Source of the DNA: Bryopsis sp. KO-2023
Lineage: Eukaryota; Chlorophyta; Ulvophyceae; Bryopsidales; Bryopsidaceae
NCBI GenBank assembly: GCA_030272585.1
Contig: BSYQ01000008.1
Span: 1,798,001-1,862,000 of the forward strand
Direction of reading: 5' to 3'
Length of the DNA stretch: 64,000 nt
The position numbers and the translations under genes are program-made. The notes under the pieces were generated by a model. It searched no databases. It was not told where the DNA came from and saw nothing but the letters and a program-made list of their open reading frames with translations. Every line of letters begins with the position of its first letter. Position 1 is the first letter of the stretch. Positions 30,727 to 42,938 of this stretch are shown piece after piece.

Positions 30727-33428
30727 ATGAACAAAAAGGTGCCAGAAACCCGACGTTTACTAATCATAACCCGTCAGGCCTCCCTCATGGGAGTTTCCGA
30801 AAAATGTCCTTTATCCGCTGCCGCTCCTACTCGACCAGCTCCTCGCCCACCTCCTCGCTCCTCGTCTCGAAATTCTACATACACCATCGAGCCCCCTGCC
30901 GGGTCGTTCCCCGAAATGAATCGTCGCACTGTTTTTGAGGATGCTGGGACGTGGGCTCTGAACGTGGTTTCGTCTGTCGTGATTATCATGGTGAATAAAG
31001 TCTTAATGGGATCGAGTGGCTACGCCTATAATTTTGGTGAGGAGCGGTGCTTGTCTTGGACGAAATAAAGGAGCTCTGTGCAGCCGCCGCCGCCACCTGA
31101 GGGTTCATAGCGAATCTAACTACCCTCAAAAACGAAAAATGATTCTTCTTGTTTTCAGTATTTTTTGCAACCAACACTCTGGGTCATCCAAATTCTTATT
31201 TTGAGTTTTTCTGAATGGTTACAATTGATGCTGAAATTTTCATTGAGGCTGTCAAATGGAGTGTTTCTTCAGTTATGCATGGATTGTGTGATCATCGAAA
31301 TTTTGACTTCTTTGTGTTTTTTCTTTCTTTTTTTCAACAGCTGTGACTTTGTCTGGGTTACATTTCCTGGCATCATCAGCTGCTGTCCATTTAATGAGCA
31401 TATTTGGCTATGTTGAAAAAGACAAAACCGAAGTGCCACTTGAAGGTGAAAATACTTGATGGATCTTTTCTTCTGGTCGACCTCGACCTCACTATCTGAC
31501 AAATCAAATTTTTGCTTTGGAAAGAATTAATGCTTTTTATGCGTTCATCACTGTTTTCCCTTTTTTCTCGAGAATGCAGTCCTATGACTAATAGTTCTAT
31601 CAGTCACAACAGGATTCACACTAAACTCTTTTCTTGTGCGTGAATTGATTTTTTTTTCTTCTTTTTCTGCATGAAGAGCTTGCTCTCCTGGTGACAGCAC
31701 ATGCACTGTGTGTTTTGCTATTGAATCTATCCCTGATGATAAACACCGTCGGGCTATATCAGGTGGGTCGATTGATATTTCCAATGAAGATGTCGCTTAG
31801 ATTAAAAATAAAAATAAAAATTGCATCAGCAATGCTGGCCACAAAAGAAACTGATATTAATGTCTCTCACTGAAAAAAACCCTGAAGGATGATGTCGATT
31901 GACCCAAAAAAAAGTTTACTGGGGGAAAAAAGTACCCTTTTCTTTAAATCATGATAAATTGAAACCTCTCTTTTTCACAGAAGTCACCCCATCATTATCA
32001 AACGGTATTGAAACAGGAAAAAAAAGAGGGCAACGCCCCCCCCCCCCCCCCAAAAAAAAAAAAAAAAAAAAAGATAGGAAAAAGAACGAACTCCACTGCA
32101 ATAATAAGTTTCGTGTTTTGGTTTCAGATGGCAAAACTGTTGGTCATACCGTTGGTCTGTCTGCTGGAATACCTATGGTTTTCTCGATCTTTTCCCCCTC
32201 CGGTGCTGTGCTCTGTGGTGACTGTGGTGGCGGGGGTGGGCGCAGTCACAGTCACAGACCTCACATTGCAAAGATTGGGATTGTGTGTGGCCCTGCTGTC
32301 TGTCTTAGCCACAGGAATCATGCAGACCACGTGCAGCTCCATTCAGAAAAAGCATGGAATCACTTCTGCAGCGCTGCTGCTCAAAGCGGGACTCCCAATG
32401 GTATGACAGAAATTATAGGTGTAGTAGCCAGGAGGGACCTGGGGGTAAAAGACTGGAGAGATAGGAAAGAAAAAAAATCCGGCCCCCCAGAATGCATCAT
32501 CTATCTACGCTTGTACAAATCCAAATATAGTCCACGTTTTTGTGGGTTTTCACCTTCTCCTCCCCCCCCTTCTTGAAACTTGTAGCTTCAATACTCCAGA
32601 TTTTGGATCCTTGCAGCTGGAAGCCGAAAAAGAGTGGGTGCGATTTCTGTTTCGTTTTTTTTCGAAAGAAAATGATCAAACCCCCTGATACTAAACCCTC
32701 AATAAAGAGTAGATTTATGCCCTTCACTCTTGACAGTACATGTATTTCGTTTGGTTGGTAAACGATCCGCACGTATTCAGGCCGTTATTTTACTGATGAT
32801 GGGGCCTATTATGGACAAGCTCTTCACCGACGACTGGGTCTTTTCTTATCAGTACACCCTCCCTTCGACTATGCTCATATTGTTCTCCTGTGCAGTTGCA
32901 GTTTCTGTCAATCTGTCCTCCTTTTTGTGCCTGGGGAGGTTTTCTGTGGTTTCCTACCAAGTCATGGGACACACAAAGACTTTTCTGGTGTTGGTTGGAG
33001 GCGTTGTGTATTTCCATGAGGCCTTGTCTGTCACTCAGCTTTTGGGCATGACCGTTGCAGTAGCAGGTGCAGTTCAATTTCCAGTGGTTTTCGTAGGGTT
33101 TTCGTTTATTTTTAATTTTTTAGACAATTACCTGGGTTGCGTTAGGCTCAAATCCGACTTTTGAGATTCCTTACTGTATTTTCTAAAGCCCAGTTTCGCC
33201 ATCTTGTTTTCATAACCTTGTGAGTTATTCTTTTGAGCTCTAGAAAACAGTTTCTGAGCCTATCTTGTGTGTTTTCTTTTTCCCTTTTTTTGTTCAGGGA
33301 TGGTGAGCTATGGTGTTCTCGTGTCCAAAAGCAAACAGAAAATATTGACCAAAATGGACAAAGACATGGAGGCTGGCGACACTTATCAAAATCCCGAAAC
33401 AATCAGCAGCGAAACAAAGCTTTCATAG
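30727..33428 (+). CDS. Nucleotide-sugar transporter, plant UXT/URGT-type (TPT/NST family)
   Basis: Six exons: 30727-31036, 31341-31445, 31677-31762, 32128-32400, 32781-33066, 33298-33428; phases agree and give 396 aa. After a Pro/Arg-rich N-terminal extension of ~65 residues the protein is a multi-span membrane protein. It starts with the family signature (TWALNVVSSVVIIMVNKVLM) and continues with LSLMINTVGLYQ, then the conserved SIQKKH and VSYQVMGHTKTFLVLVGG segments. The last is typical of plant UDP-xylose/UDP-galactose transporters, which exchange a cytosolic nucleotide sugar for UMP across the Golgi membrane to feed wall polysaccharide synthesis. The exact substrate cannot be read from sequence. 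The C-terminal tail is hydrophilic (KMDKDMEAGDTYQ). The start could be an internal Met (for example MNRRTVF), which would remove the extension. Confidence 0.85.
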
Positions 33429-33874
33429 TACCAGTGGAGCTATGACACACTGATCTGTCTGTGGATTTTTGTTCAAGTCTTGGGAGTGGTGAAAAATAAC
33501 GATGATTTTTCGTTTTGTTGGATCTATGAACGAAGAATAGGGTGGATGGTGTGTCCTGCACTCTTGCTTTATTTCTTTGACATATGTCATACCACCATGC
33601 ATGGTGGTATTGTTTGCTTGTTTTTTTGCAGGCAATTTTTTGGGTTCTTTTAGTTGGCATGTTGTCCAGGGTTGATGTACAAAATGTTTAAGAACAAATA
33701 ACTGGAAAATCGTTGATTAGGTATGTACGCAAAAATGTCTGTACACTACACTACTTGCCACAGAGACAACGCTCTAGGGTGATAATCCCTGTTTCGAGTT
33801 TAGCCCCACTCACATTAAGGCTAGACTCGAAAAAGAGAAATTTCACAAATTCCAATGTTTCACAGTTCCAGAGG
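33429..33874. other. 3' flank of the transporter gene; left TSD of the family-3 element
   Basis: No gene seen. A TTTTGCAGG-type tract and an ATGCATGGTGGTA palindrome occur near 33595. AGAGG at 33870-33874 is the left target duplication. Confidence 0.5.
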
Positions 33875-34284
33875 TGATAAAAACACGGGAAAGTATCGAG
33901 TAGTGGTAGACGTTACGTCTAGAACCACGGAAACACGGATAAGAGTCTTTGCTTACAAGCTTACTCTAGAACATTGTTACCTCGGTCCGGATCCAATAAA
34001 TATGGGGCCGGACCGACAACCTGGCAAAAGGAACGGTTGAGAGCTGTCGGACCCAGCGTCCACTGGACCGACAGATCCAGACCAAATCCTTCTCAGGACC
34101 GTTGGTTGGATTGTGTGGACACGGTAACTGCCACCGTGTCCACCTCTCACTTGGGTCAGTCGGACTGTACTGCTGGACCGGCTCTGGTACCGAACCAGGC
34201 ACTGATTACCGGACCAGGCTGATCCAGTCCGACTGGATCGACTTAGGTGAATGTGTACTCGTTCCAGAGTCCACATTCGTATCA
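33875..34284 (-). repeat. LTR, family-3 element, 3' copy
   Basis: TGATAAAAACACGGG...TTCGTATCA, 410 bp, matching 50817-51226. It contains a GGACACGGT/ACCGTGTCC hairpin. Confidence 0.93.
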
Positions 34285-34904
34285 ACCACTCCCCCCCCCA
34301 TCAAGTGCGCGTCCCGAGCACCACGTATATGAGAGGAGATCAGTTTACACAACCCAAGTCACCCCGAACCTTTTTACATGCCAAAAATGTTTGTGTTCAA
34401 AAACAAACAAGGTTCTTATCGGTCCATCCGACACTGGTCCCCTTGACCACTGTTACCTTGAGATCCAACAACCAAACAAAAACCCCTGGATCCAATAATC
34501 AAAACAAAAGAAACCCCTGGATCCAATAATGTCTGCAAAATCGATATAGTTCCCTGTTACCTTAGAAAGAAAAGTAAGGTAACCTCTGGATCCCAGCCTG
34601 GATCCACTCAAATGTTTGATTCTGAACACCCAAATAACCCAAATTGATACTTCAATAAAACAGGAAAAATCATAACCAGATCAAAAACAGAACTCCCCCA
34701 TGGTTCCACAGAACATGGATGGTATGCAGAATAAAACAAATCCCAAACTGACTGTTGGGTCCATCCAAACAGGTATAGCAAATATGAATCAAAAAAACTG
34801 GTCCCAGTCCAGAAAGTTCATAACCAAAAGAAAACAAACCGAAGTCGAAAATATCAAAAACCAACAACCAGAAAATAACCAGCAAAAAGGAAAATAACCC
34901 ATGC
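34285..34904. other. Family-3 noncoding tail
   Basis: Contains a short tandem repeat (CCCCTGGATCCAATAATC, about 34484-34530). No ORF with coding character. Confidence 0.5.
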
Positions 34905-34921
34905 TCAGGCTGGGTTAGCTT

Positions 34922-35609
34922 TTACTTGGGCACGGTGCCTGCTCGGCTGCGCAAACGCGTTCTCGGACCGGAAACCGCCTGAGTTTGCTGTGAAGATCCT
35001 CCAGAGTGCTCTCCACGCTGCTCCTGGGTCCGCTCCTGCGTTTGCTCCGTTGATACCGCTCTCTGTGAAGTTCCTCTCGCTTGTCGATTCCCAACGGGAT
35101 CCACCCCAACGGCCTTGAGGTAAGCCGCGTTCCAGTCTCGCAGCTGCTTTTTGCTTTTCCCGGTCCAGTATGAAGGAGCTTCGACGCAACACCTTGTTAC
35201 GACGTCTGGTGGTTTTCCATTTCGGGGGCTCATCCATTTCTTCGTCAGATGGTTGCTCTGACTGTCCCCCTTCTGCCTCTTTGGCTCGATCCGTTTCCCT
35301 TCCGAGCATCTGATCAATTCCCTCTGCGTCTGCGACGCTCAGCTGTTTCCACGTTCCTTACAGAACTCCTATTGCCTTCTCTATCCCTGTAATCATTTCC
35401 GCCTCACGGTTCTGTCCCCATTTTCGCGCGTCCCCTTCTGCTTCCTTCCTAGCGTTCGCCAGTGCCTCCTTTGTAGCGGCTAGTTCATCTTCAAGCTGCT
35501 GAATCCTTTCTTTTTGTGCCGCTACCGTGGCCTGTAACCTCTTTGTCTCCTCAGTGAACGCTGCATTTAACGCATCAAGGGCGCTAGAGACAGGAGTCGG
35601 TGCAGCCAT
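34922..35609 (-). pseudogene. Family-3 third ORF (post-pol), coiled coil, decayed
   Basis: Starts MAAPTPVSSALDALNAAF at 35609, followed by a strongly heptadic segment (ERIQQLEDELAATKEAL). An in-frame TAA at 35358-35360 ends the first 83 codons, then the same frame continues with acidic and basic residues (EEMDEPPKWKTTRRRNK) to about 35150. After that a second frame looks more protein-like (QLRDWNAAYLKAVGVDP) to 34922. I infer one nonsense and one frameshift in what was a ~230-residue protein on the same strand as pol. No homologue recognised and no membrane segment, so it is not an envelope. The family-2 element also has a post-pol ORF beginning with a coiled coil. Confidence 0.5.
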
Positions 35610-35920
35610 TTCGAACGAGAACGAAGGAACAGTAGATGTTTGTCGGGGTTTGCAGTAGCGAGTCGGAAAACAGAAACCAAAGTGCGCTTGGTGTACGGTT
35701 CCTTGTCTTCGCGCTTAGTTTTATCGTCGTTCCCGGTTCCAGATCCAGTACGTCTGTACAGCCACGCCTTCCTCGGATCGTGTAGTCAGCTGGGAGTTAC
35801 CTCAGGACTGAGATGATGTTTCCCCGTTAAGCTGTCCCATACCAGCCGGGGTCGGATCATTCTCGGTCCGTCTCCATTTGGATCCAACTCCCCCATCGCT
35901 GGCTCCAATGCGATCCGGTC

Positions 35921-38900
35921 TCAGTTATGGCCATGTTTGGCTGAGTTTTTCCTTTCGAACTCAGCTAACAATTCTGCACAGTGTTCCAGATGTGCAACCG
36001 GTTCCCATGTGGCCTCATGGGTCGGATAACCCTTCCATAGTACCAGGTACCTCTTTCTTTTTCCAGCTCCCTTGGATCGTAGAACCGTCTCCACTTCGAA
36101 TTCCTCGGCTCCAGTTAGTTCGTCCACCAGAGCCGGTCCTGGAGGATCGTCCCTCTTGAATTCCTCGGAATGTATATACTCCTTGAGTTTGGAGACGTGG
36201 AAGGTTGGATGTAGTCGCCATGTTTCTGGTAGATCAATGCGGTAGGCCACCGGTGATATCACTTTGGTCACCTTGAATGGCCCGATGAACCGTCTTCGGA
36301 CCTTAGCTGGAACATGCTTGGTCACGGCCAACGGAAGATGTGCACTTCGTAGGCACACTTCTTGGCCCACTTGGAACTCCACGTGCCTCCTTTTCTTGTT
36401 GGCTACTTGGCACATTTGCTCCTGGGCGGCGTGGTAGTTCTTCTTCGCGTCCATCAAATCGTCCCGCATTCGGTCCACCATGGCTTCTGCGGCCTCAACA
36501 TTGCTCTTGGGCCGGTCTAACTCCAATCCCTTCGGGTGCTGGCCGTACATAAGATAGAACGGCGTGTACTTGGTACTGGCGTTGATCGAGTTATTCGCTG
36601 CAAATTCTGCCGTGCTCAGGTAGTCGCTCCACTTCTCCGGCCTGGCCTCAATATAGGGCCGAAGGAAGTTCTCCAGGGTTCGGATCGTTACTTCACTCTG
36701 GCCATCCGACTGTGGATGGTGAGCTGTTGACATCCGCAGATCCGTTCCTACGAGCCTGAACAGTTCCTTGTAGAACTGGCTCGTGAACCGTGGATCGCGA
36801 TCCGAAACGATCACTTCAGGTATCCCTGAGGTAGGGAACACCTGGGATAGAAACAACTCGGCATACTCCTTTGCCGATACCTCCTTGGTACATGGCACGA
36901 ACTTGCACATTTTTGTGAGCCGGTCCACAAAGACAGCTACAGCGGTATACCCATTCGATTTCGGCAAATCGGTCACAAGGTCCGTTGTCAGCTGTTCCCA
37001 CTTATATGTCGGAACGGGAAGCGGATTCAGCAATCCTTTGGGCTTCGCGTTCTCGGTCTTCATCACTTGGCATGTGGGGCACGAGCGGACATAGTCGGTC
37101 ACGGTTCGTCTCCAACCGCGCCACCAATATCTTCGGCTCACGAGCTCGGCCGTTCTGGCCACTCCTGGATGTCCCGCCATCGGAACATCGTGGTGATCGT
37201 GCAACACCACTTGTCGTTTTGTGGTAGGGACCACTAGCTTTGGGTCCAATCCTGGTTCGGTTTGATATAAAAGCATTCCCGGTTCGGTCCGAGAATACCC
37301 GGGTACATGTCGTCCTTGGTCCAGTTGGTCCAGAATACGCTTCAAAGTAGGGTCATCAGTGGTCGCTTGCGTCCATTCCTGCGCCTCCCCGGGCGAAATT
37401 TTGGCCTCCAAAATGGCATTCAACTTGAGCTGAGGCTTGCGTGACAATGCATCAGCTACCACATTGGATCGGCCCGGGAGGTAGACGATCTTCGGCATAA
37501 TAGACTGAAAATACCCCGCCTTCAACCAGCGGGTCTGGGTCCGAGACAGGACCCGTTGCTGGAGGAAATGTGTAGCGGGCTGGTGGTCCGTGTAGACAGT
37601 GGTCCCTTTCGGCGCGCCTTCGAGATAATGGCGCCATTGAGCCAAGGCATAGGAAATGCCCAAAAGCTCCCTTTCATAGGCCGAGTACTTCTGTTCGGCT
37701 GAGTTGAGGGACCTACTGAGGAACGCCACCGGTTGAAGTCCATCGTCAGCCTCCTGCATCAATGTGGCTCCCAGCGCAAAATCCGAAGCATCCGTGACAA
37801 CTACATATGGCTTGTCCGGATCCGGTATCAGCAGGACCGGAGCCGTCGTCAGACTTTCCTTCAGGGCTTCAAAAGCTGCCTTCTGCTCGGCTCCCCATTC
37901 CCATGGCTGGTCCTTCTTCACAAGCTTCTGGATCGGCGCCGCTACCTTCGAAAACTGTCGAATGAAGCGACGGTAATACGAAACCATCCCCAGAAAACTT
38001 CGGACCTCAGGAACAGAGGTCAGCGGCTCCCAATCCCGGATCGCCTGGACCTTGGACCGATGCGGCGAGATTCCATTCGCCGAGATCCAATGGCCCACAA
38101 AATCCAACTCCTTCACGGCGATAGAACACTTCGATGCCTTCGCGTACAGGTTGTGCTCCGCTAGCTTGTCCAATACCAAGCGTAGGTGCTCCGCATGCTC
38201 CTCCTCGTTCTTGCTGTAGACTATGATGTCATCGAGGAACACGACCATGAACCGGTCATGGAAATCCCGGAACAGGTCGTTTATCATAGCCATAAACTGC
38301 GGAGGGGCGTTTGTGAGCCCAAATGGCACCACCTTGTACTCGTAGTGTCCGTACCGGGTCCGGAACGCTGTCTTCTCCTGGTCCTCAGGCCGGATCGGCA
38401 TCTGCCAGTAGCCGGATCGCAGGTCCAACCGGCTAAACACCTTAGCTCCCTGTAGTCGGTCCAATAGCTCCTCGGGTAGCGGTAGTGGATAGCGGTTCTT
38501 GATGGTCCTCTGGTTGAGCCAGCGGTAGTCGATGCAAAAGCGAAGGCCACCGTCCTTCTTGTTAGCGAAGAGGACCGGTGCGCCCCATGGACTCTTGGAG
38601 GGCCGGATCAACTCCCGGTCCAACATGTAGTCCAGCTGTTTACGGACCTCCTGAAGCTCCGCCGGAGATAGCTTATACATGGGACGAAAGATTGGCTTCG
38701 TCCCCTCCTCAACTTTGATCTCGAACTCGTGCCCGTTTCGGACCGGTGGCGGTCCCTTGGGCAGATCCGATGCAAATACTCTCCGATAGCTCTCCAGTAG
38801 GGTCGAAATCTTTCGAGAGGTGTCCTCCCGAATCAGTCGCTCCACATCGTCCTTCTGATGTCCGTCTTCTGGCTCCACTTCCGTAACTACCACCATCAAA

Positions 38901-39856
38901 GCTCCACAATCGTTGGACCGTATCCCTCGCCAAACGTTGGTGGCGGATGTCGGTTCCAAACCCCCAATACTCATGACTTCAGTTGGTTTTGGCTGAGTTG
39001 AAATAGCTAATGGTAATGATAGTTGGCTCCGGCCCCGACGAACCTTAATGGTCCGAGTGCGAAAACACAAATCGGGGTTTTCGGCAACCAACCATGGAAT
39101 TCCCAATATCATTTCATATGCCATTCCAGGGAACAAGTGGAAATCGGACACAAAATTAACTGATCCGGACCGGAACTGTAACCGGTCCGCTCGTCCTGTA
39201 ACCTGTTTCCTGGAACCGTCTGCCATAACCAAAGTCCGTTGTTCGGGGAAAATTTTTACACCCACTTTCTCCACTACTTCCTTCGAAAGGTAATTTTCCC
39301 AACTGCCCGAATCGACATAAGCCACTACTGGCACGTCATTAATAAAAACCCGAATTTCAAACCCCGTAAAACGACTATTCTTGCCGGCCCCGCCGGTCTT
39401 AGCTAAAAAAGAAAAATTGTCGGCCGTCGCAGAACCGGTCCGACTAAGTGCCTGCCCTAGCACTTCCCCATCCACCTCGGTAGCTCCTTGACCTTTCCCT
39501 GGTTCAAGTGATGCATCACGCTCCGAGTGGTCCGATGGCCCCACGGGCTGTTCTTGCCCTTGACCGTCGGTGGCTCCTCTCAAGGGTCCCGTCCCTGGTG
39601 ACCCGGTCCGCACATCTGCTGTATCTTGGGGACTGTCTTGCGGACTGGAGCTGTGTTTCGGTTCTTCCGGCTGGTCTTTCCAGCGTACTCTTTTTTCCCT
39701 TTGCCCTTGATCTCCCGGATCGCTGGCCTCATCACCACCCGTTTCCTGGTCCAAGGCTGGTGGTCCTGCGCCTCGGACCTTCAATTTACTGATCTCTTGG
39801 CGTCGGACAGTTTCGGACAATATCGCACTCCATGGTTGCCTCCACAGAGATAACAC
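35921..39856 (-). CDS. pol: Family-3 pol polyprotein
   Basis: 1,311-codon open frame, in the -1 frame relative to gag. After a hydrophilic linker of ~165 residues come an aspartic protease ([11 protein letters not shown]), reverse transcriptase ([11 protein letters not shown]), RNase H ([12 protein letters not shown]), integrase (CPTCQVMK zinc finger; [16 protein letters not shown] core) and a chromodomain ([17 protein letters not shown]). The codons are noticeably more GC-rich than in family 1, so the two families have different base composition although they share domain order. No break seen in pol itself. Confidence 0.93.
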   Translation of the reverse strand: MLSLWRQPWSAILSETVRRQEISKLKVRGAGPPALDQETGGDEASDPGDQGQREKRVRWKDQPEEPKHSSSPQDSPQDTADVRTGSPGTGPLRGATDGQGQEQPVGPSDHSERDASLEPGKGQGATEVDGEVLGQALSRTGSATADNFSFLAKTGGAGKNSRFTGFEIRVFINDVPVVAYVDSGSWENYLSKEVVEKVGVKIFPEQRTLVMADGSRKQVTGRADRLQFRSGSVNFVSDFHLFPGMAYEMILGIPWLVAENPDLCFRTRTIKVRRGRSQLSLPLAISTQPKPTEVMSIGGLEPTSATNVWRGIRSNDCGALMVVVTEVEPEDGHQKDDVERLIREDTSRKISTLLESYRRVFASDLPKGPPPVRNGHEFEIKVEEGTKPIFRPMYKLSPAELQEVRKQLDYMLDRELIRPSKSPWGAPVLFANKKDGGLRFCIDYRWLNQRTIKNRYPLPLPEELLDRLQGAKVFSRLDLRSGYWQMPIRPEDQEKTAFRTRYGHYEYKVVPFGLTNAPPQFMAMINDLFRDFHDRFMVVFLDDIIVYSKNEEEHAEHLRLVLDKLAEHNLYAKASKCSIAVKELDFVGHWISANGISPHRSKVQAIRDWEPLTSVPEVRSFLGMVSYYRRFIRQFSKVAAPIQKLVKKDQPWEWGAEQKAAFEALKESLTTAPVLLIPDPDKPYVVVTDASDFALGATLMQEADDGLQPVAFLSRSLNSAEQKYSAYERELLGISYALAQWRHYLEGAPKGTTVYTDHQPATHFLQQRVLSRTQTRWLKAGYFQSIMPKIVYLPGRSNVVADALSRKPQLKLNAILEAKISPGEAQEWTQATTDDPTLKRILDQLDQGRHVPGYSRTEPGMLLYQTEPGLDPKLVVPTTKRQVVLHDHHDVPMAGHPGVARTAELVSRRYWWRGWRRTVTDYVRSCPTCQVMKTENAKPKGLLNPLPVPTYKWEQLTTDLVTDLPKSNGYTAVAVFVDRLTKMCKFVPCTKEVSAKEYAELFLSQVFPTSGIPEVIVSDRDPRFTSQFYKELFRLVGTDLRMSTAHHPQSDGQSEVTIRTLENFLRPYIEARPEKWSDYLSTAEFAANNSINASTKYTPFYLMYGQHPKGLELDRPKSNVEAAEAMVDRMRDDLMDAKKNYHAAQEQMCQVANKKRRHVEFQVGQEVCLRSAHLPLAVTKHVPAKVRRRFIGPFKVTKVISPVAYRIDLPETWRLHPTFHVSKLKEYIHSEEFKRDDPPGPALVDELTGAEEFEVETVLRSKGAGKRKRYLVLWKGYPTHEATWEPVAHLEHCAELLAEFERKNSAKHGHN

Positions 39857-40872
39857 GACATTTGTCCCCTGCCGCCGCCTCCTGGATTCCCTCTTCCGCC
39901 TTGTCGGCCTCCAGTGCCACGGCCTCTGCCTCGGCCTCCGCCTCCTCGGCCACGGCCACGGCCACGGCCTCGGTCTCCAATGGCTCCAAGTCGGTCCTCA
40001 CGCGGTCCATCGCCAATGCTGTTGACTCGGCTTCGTCGGTTCCATCTTGGTCTGCCTCCTTGGCCCCTGGCACCGGAATGTGGATGTAGGGTCCGGACAC
40101 CGTCGAGTCGTTCAGCCATTTCAATCGCTTCCTGCACATCCCCTCGCACGAATCCAGCGATAGTGGTGCGAAGAGGGTCTCGTAACCCAGCGACGAACGT
40201 CGAAAACATTTCCGCCTCCGTCATGTCCGGGATGCGAAAACAAATGTGCTGGAACCGGCGCACGTAGTCACGCACGGTCCCTCCCTGCTTGAGGCCACGT
40301 AGCTCGGTCCGGGCCCGTTCCGTCGAAGTCGTAGGCTCAAATTGGCGTCGTGCCTCCGTTGCCCACTCTTGCCAATCAGCGAAGGGTTGGCGCCTCCCCT
40401 CAGCCATGCGAAGCTCCTGCAAGTTCATCCAACGCGAGGCCGCTCCTCCAACGTGGGCCGACAGCACTCGGATCCACTGGACCTCAGGGACATCTTGGGC
40501 CCGCAACCACCTGCCCATCTGCATAACCCACTCGGTGACGGACACATCGTGGTCACCGGTGTAGGGTTTGGGCATCTGCAACTTTAAGTGGCGCAGAGGG
40601 TTGCGTCCATCCGGTGGGTTTGGTGCGCCTGGTCCTGGTGGTCCTCCCGGACCTCCTGGTCCGCCTGGTCCACCTGGTCCTGGTCCACCTGGTCCACCCG
40701 GTCCTCCTGGCCCTCCTGGTCCTCCTGGTCCATTGGGTCCTCCTGGCCCTCCTGGTCGCCTCGATCCGTCTGGTCCATCATCATCGTCATCGCCTCCACC
40801 GCCTCCGCCGCCGCCTGCTGGGTGCGCCCCTTGTCGCCGGTTCATCTGTCCAGTTGGGTCTCGTTGGCCCAC
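39781..40872 (-). pseudogene. gag: Family-3 gag, C-terminal part (collagen-like linker, capsid, zinc knuckle)
   Basis: Follows directly, in frame, after a TAA at 40873-40875. Residues ~20-105 are Gly/Pro-rich with repeated GGPGGP, then a capsid-like domain (PKPYTGDHDVSVTEWVMQMG onward), an RG-rich tract and a knuckle [13 protein letters not shown]. The knuckle spacing is CX2CX3HX4C, one residue shorter than the usual CX2CX4HX4C. It ends GTA-AAT-TGA where pol overlaps at -1. Confidence 0.88.
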
Positions 40873-41653
40873 TTATGCGTATGATCCCATCCCAGCGAAT
40901 GGGTCCGATCCGGAGTTGAACCCTCCCCGACCACTCGTCTGCTGCATGGCTCCTGGTGGCACCTGTGCTGCGGGCCATGGTCTGCCTTGGTCGGTAGCTT
41001 GGTCTCGAATAACGGGACCTGGTCTGCGGTTCAACCTGGGTCCTGGGTCGGCGGTTCCTCTGGGAGGTAGGAGCACAGGTAAAGGTGCGGCGTTGACGTC
41101 CATAGGTGATACCAGCGGTGCTTGAGATTGCCCTGACGAAGTGGCTACTGTTGGTGGCACGGCCGGTCCACCGGTCAGCCCTGTCGTGACCACGGGTACC
41201 AAAGGTGGAGCCGTTGGTGCCTGGACCGTCTGCGTTCCAACGTACACGGGAACGTGTTGCGGTCCTGTGGGCACCTGCTTGGACCATAGCTTGACGAGTT
41301 CTTCTACGTTGGGTTTGGCTTCTGTCTCGCGCCAAAGTCGGTCCTTGTCCTTCTCCAACTCCTTGGTAACCACGTCGAGTGTAGCTACAGCGACCTTGTT
41401 GTCGTTGAGCTGATGTGTGAGATACTCGGTCCTGGCCCCAAGGTGCTTGACATCGTCCTCGGCCTTGGCGGCCACGCGGTCCTGGCTCAGTTGGAGACGG
41501 CGCTCCAGCTCCGCGGTGAGCTGTCCATACTCTTGGCGTTGTGCCTCCAATCTCTCGGCGAGACCCGCGACCTGTTGATCTACGAGGGCCGCCTGCCGTT
41601 CTTCGGCTTCTCTCCTCTGGGCCTCGAGACGGTAGTCGAGATCTTCGGCTTGC
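40873..41653 (-). pseudogene. gag: Family-3 gag, central part (coiled coil, Pro-rich)
   Basis: The frame runs from the family-2 insertion point to a TAA at 40873-40875. It is heptadic (LEAQRQEYGQLTAELERRL), then Pro/Thr-rich. Joining it across the insertion, minus one CTTGC copy, keeps the frame of the 5' part, so the insertion alone broke it; the TAA is a separate lesion or a read-through stop. Confidence 0.85.
41649..41653. repeat. Target-site duplication CTTGC of the family-2 element (left)
   Basis: Matches 50090-50094. Confidence 0.92.
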
Positions 41654-42126
41654 TGTAGCGAATCAGGGTTTCTGACAGCCCTGCAGTACGTCAGCAGGCT
41701 TGCTGACAGTCCTGCAGTACTTTAAGTAGGAGGCTGGCTGCCCTGAGGCAGCATACAGTCAGTCAGGGTGTGCTGGCAGTGAAGTAGTACGTGGACTACT
41801 GAGCTGGCAGCTAGAATGTTCTAGAAGGTCGCTCAGCACCACAGGAATGGCCGTGGGGCTGAGCTGGGCTCTGATTGAAAGGACTGCAAGGTCTGATGCC
41901 TTGCAGCAGTGATGCAGACTGATGTTACAGCCTATGATCAGTTAGGATCAAGGCTGCTAGGGTATTCTATAAGTTCTTGGGGTTTGAACGTTCTTGTAAC
42001 CTTACTTTGGGATTGAACTCCCTTTGTCTCGCTTCCAAGTCGTCTATTCTTTCCCTCCAAGCCGTTTCAAGCTTGCAGTTCACAGCCAGCAGCCCACAAT
42101 AGCGGTCTGCAGGCGGATTTACTACA
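41654..42126 (+). repeat. LTR, family-2 element, 5' copy
   Basis: TGTAGCGAATC...TTTACTACA. Several short inverted repeats (CTGCAGTAC, AGTACGTGGACTACT). Confidence 0.95.
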
Positions 42127-42127
42127 T

Positions 42128-42139
42128 TGGTTTCGGAGC
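42128..42139 (+). promoter_or_regulatory. Primer-binding site, family-2 element
   Basis: TGGTTTCGGAGC one base after the LTR; the same 12-mer as the other families. Confidence 0.85.
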
Positions 42140-42341
42140 AGGGGCGCAGCAAGACTGTGCAGGGTCGCTGGAGGACCTTGGAAGGCCCCACAGCCTTGGG
42201 AGAGATAGAACTGAAGAGTGCTGTGAGCAGCACACAGAAGCAGCGCACAGGCGCAGCACACAGACGCAGTTTTTGCGCTGTTCAGGGAAGCAGACTTGAA
42301 AAGTTACAGGCGCAGCTGTTGCTTGGTCGAGTTTTGGTTGT

Positions 42342-42938
42342 ATGAGTTTCGGCAGACCTTTTGGTGGTAGTGACAGAGTTATTGAAGTGGTTTCTGACTC
42401 TGAGACGAGTATTCATTCAGAGGACTCAGCAGAGAACCACCCAGAAGGGGTGCTGCCACACACACTGCGTTTTCCTGATACAGTGGTTCGTTTACCTTCT
42501 CCTCTTCGTTTTGCTCAGCCTGTACATATTCTTGAACCTGTCAGACACCCTTTGGCAGTGTTGGAACCAGGCGCTCTGAGAGCACCCCCTCACGGTCACC
42601 GCAGAGCAGAACAGGGTCCAGGGTACTTCAGATACACAGAGTGTACTGATCCCAACTGCAATATATACAGGAATCGCTTGAGAGGACAGCAGGAAAGAGA
42701 ACGCAGAGAGCAGCGCAGAGATGGCCGAACAGGACGAGCAACCGCAGATAGGAATGCCAGCCCCAGATCCCTTCGACGTGCAGGGATTGAGGCAGATGAT
42801 CTTGGACATGCAGGAAGAGGTCCAGCACCTGAGACACGTAGCAGCGAACGTGAACGTGCAGATGGACGACGCAGTTCGGAACGCAGTGCACAACAGGATG
42901 GCACAGCAGCAACCTCCCGCAGCTCTGGGCAGGGCTAG
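42342..42938 (+). CDS. Family-2 pre-gag ORF overlapping gag
   Basis: 198 codons from the first ATG after the PBS. It overlaps the first ~218 nt of gag in another frame. The first half is Pro/acidic (DRVIEVVSDSETSIHSED), followed by a CTDPNCNIYRNRL cluster and an Arg/Glu-rich helix. The part inside gag may simply be the shadow of gag coding. No family recognised. Family 3 has a comparable 141-codon ORF in the same position. A leaky-scanning or gag-leader role is a guess. Confidence 0.45.
   Translation: MSFGRPFGGSDRVIEVVSDSETSIHSEDSAENHPEGVLPHTLRFPDTVVRLPSPLRFAQPVHILEPVRHPLAVLEPGALRAPPHGHRRAEQGPGYFRYTECTDPNCNIYRNRLRGQQERERREQRRDGRTGRATADRNASPRSLRRAGIEADDLGHAGRGPAPETRSSERERADGRRSSERSAQQDGTAATSRSSGQG

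Noticed and set aside
40568..41125. Collagen-like plus-strand ORF
   Set aside because: It is the complement of the Gly/Pro linker of family-3 gag; the gag frame carries the capsid and zinc knuckle.
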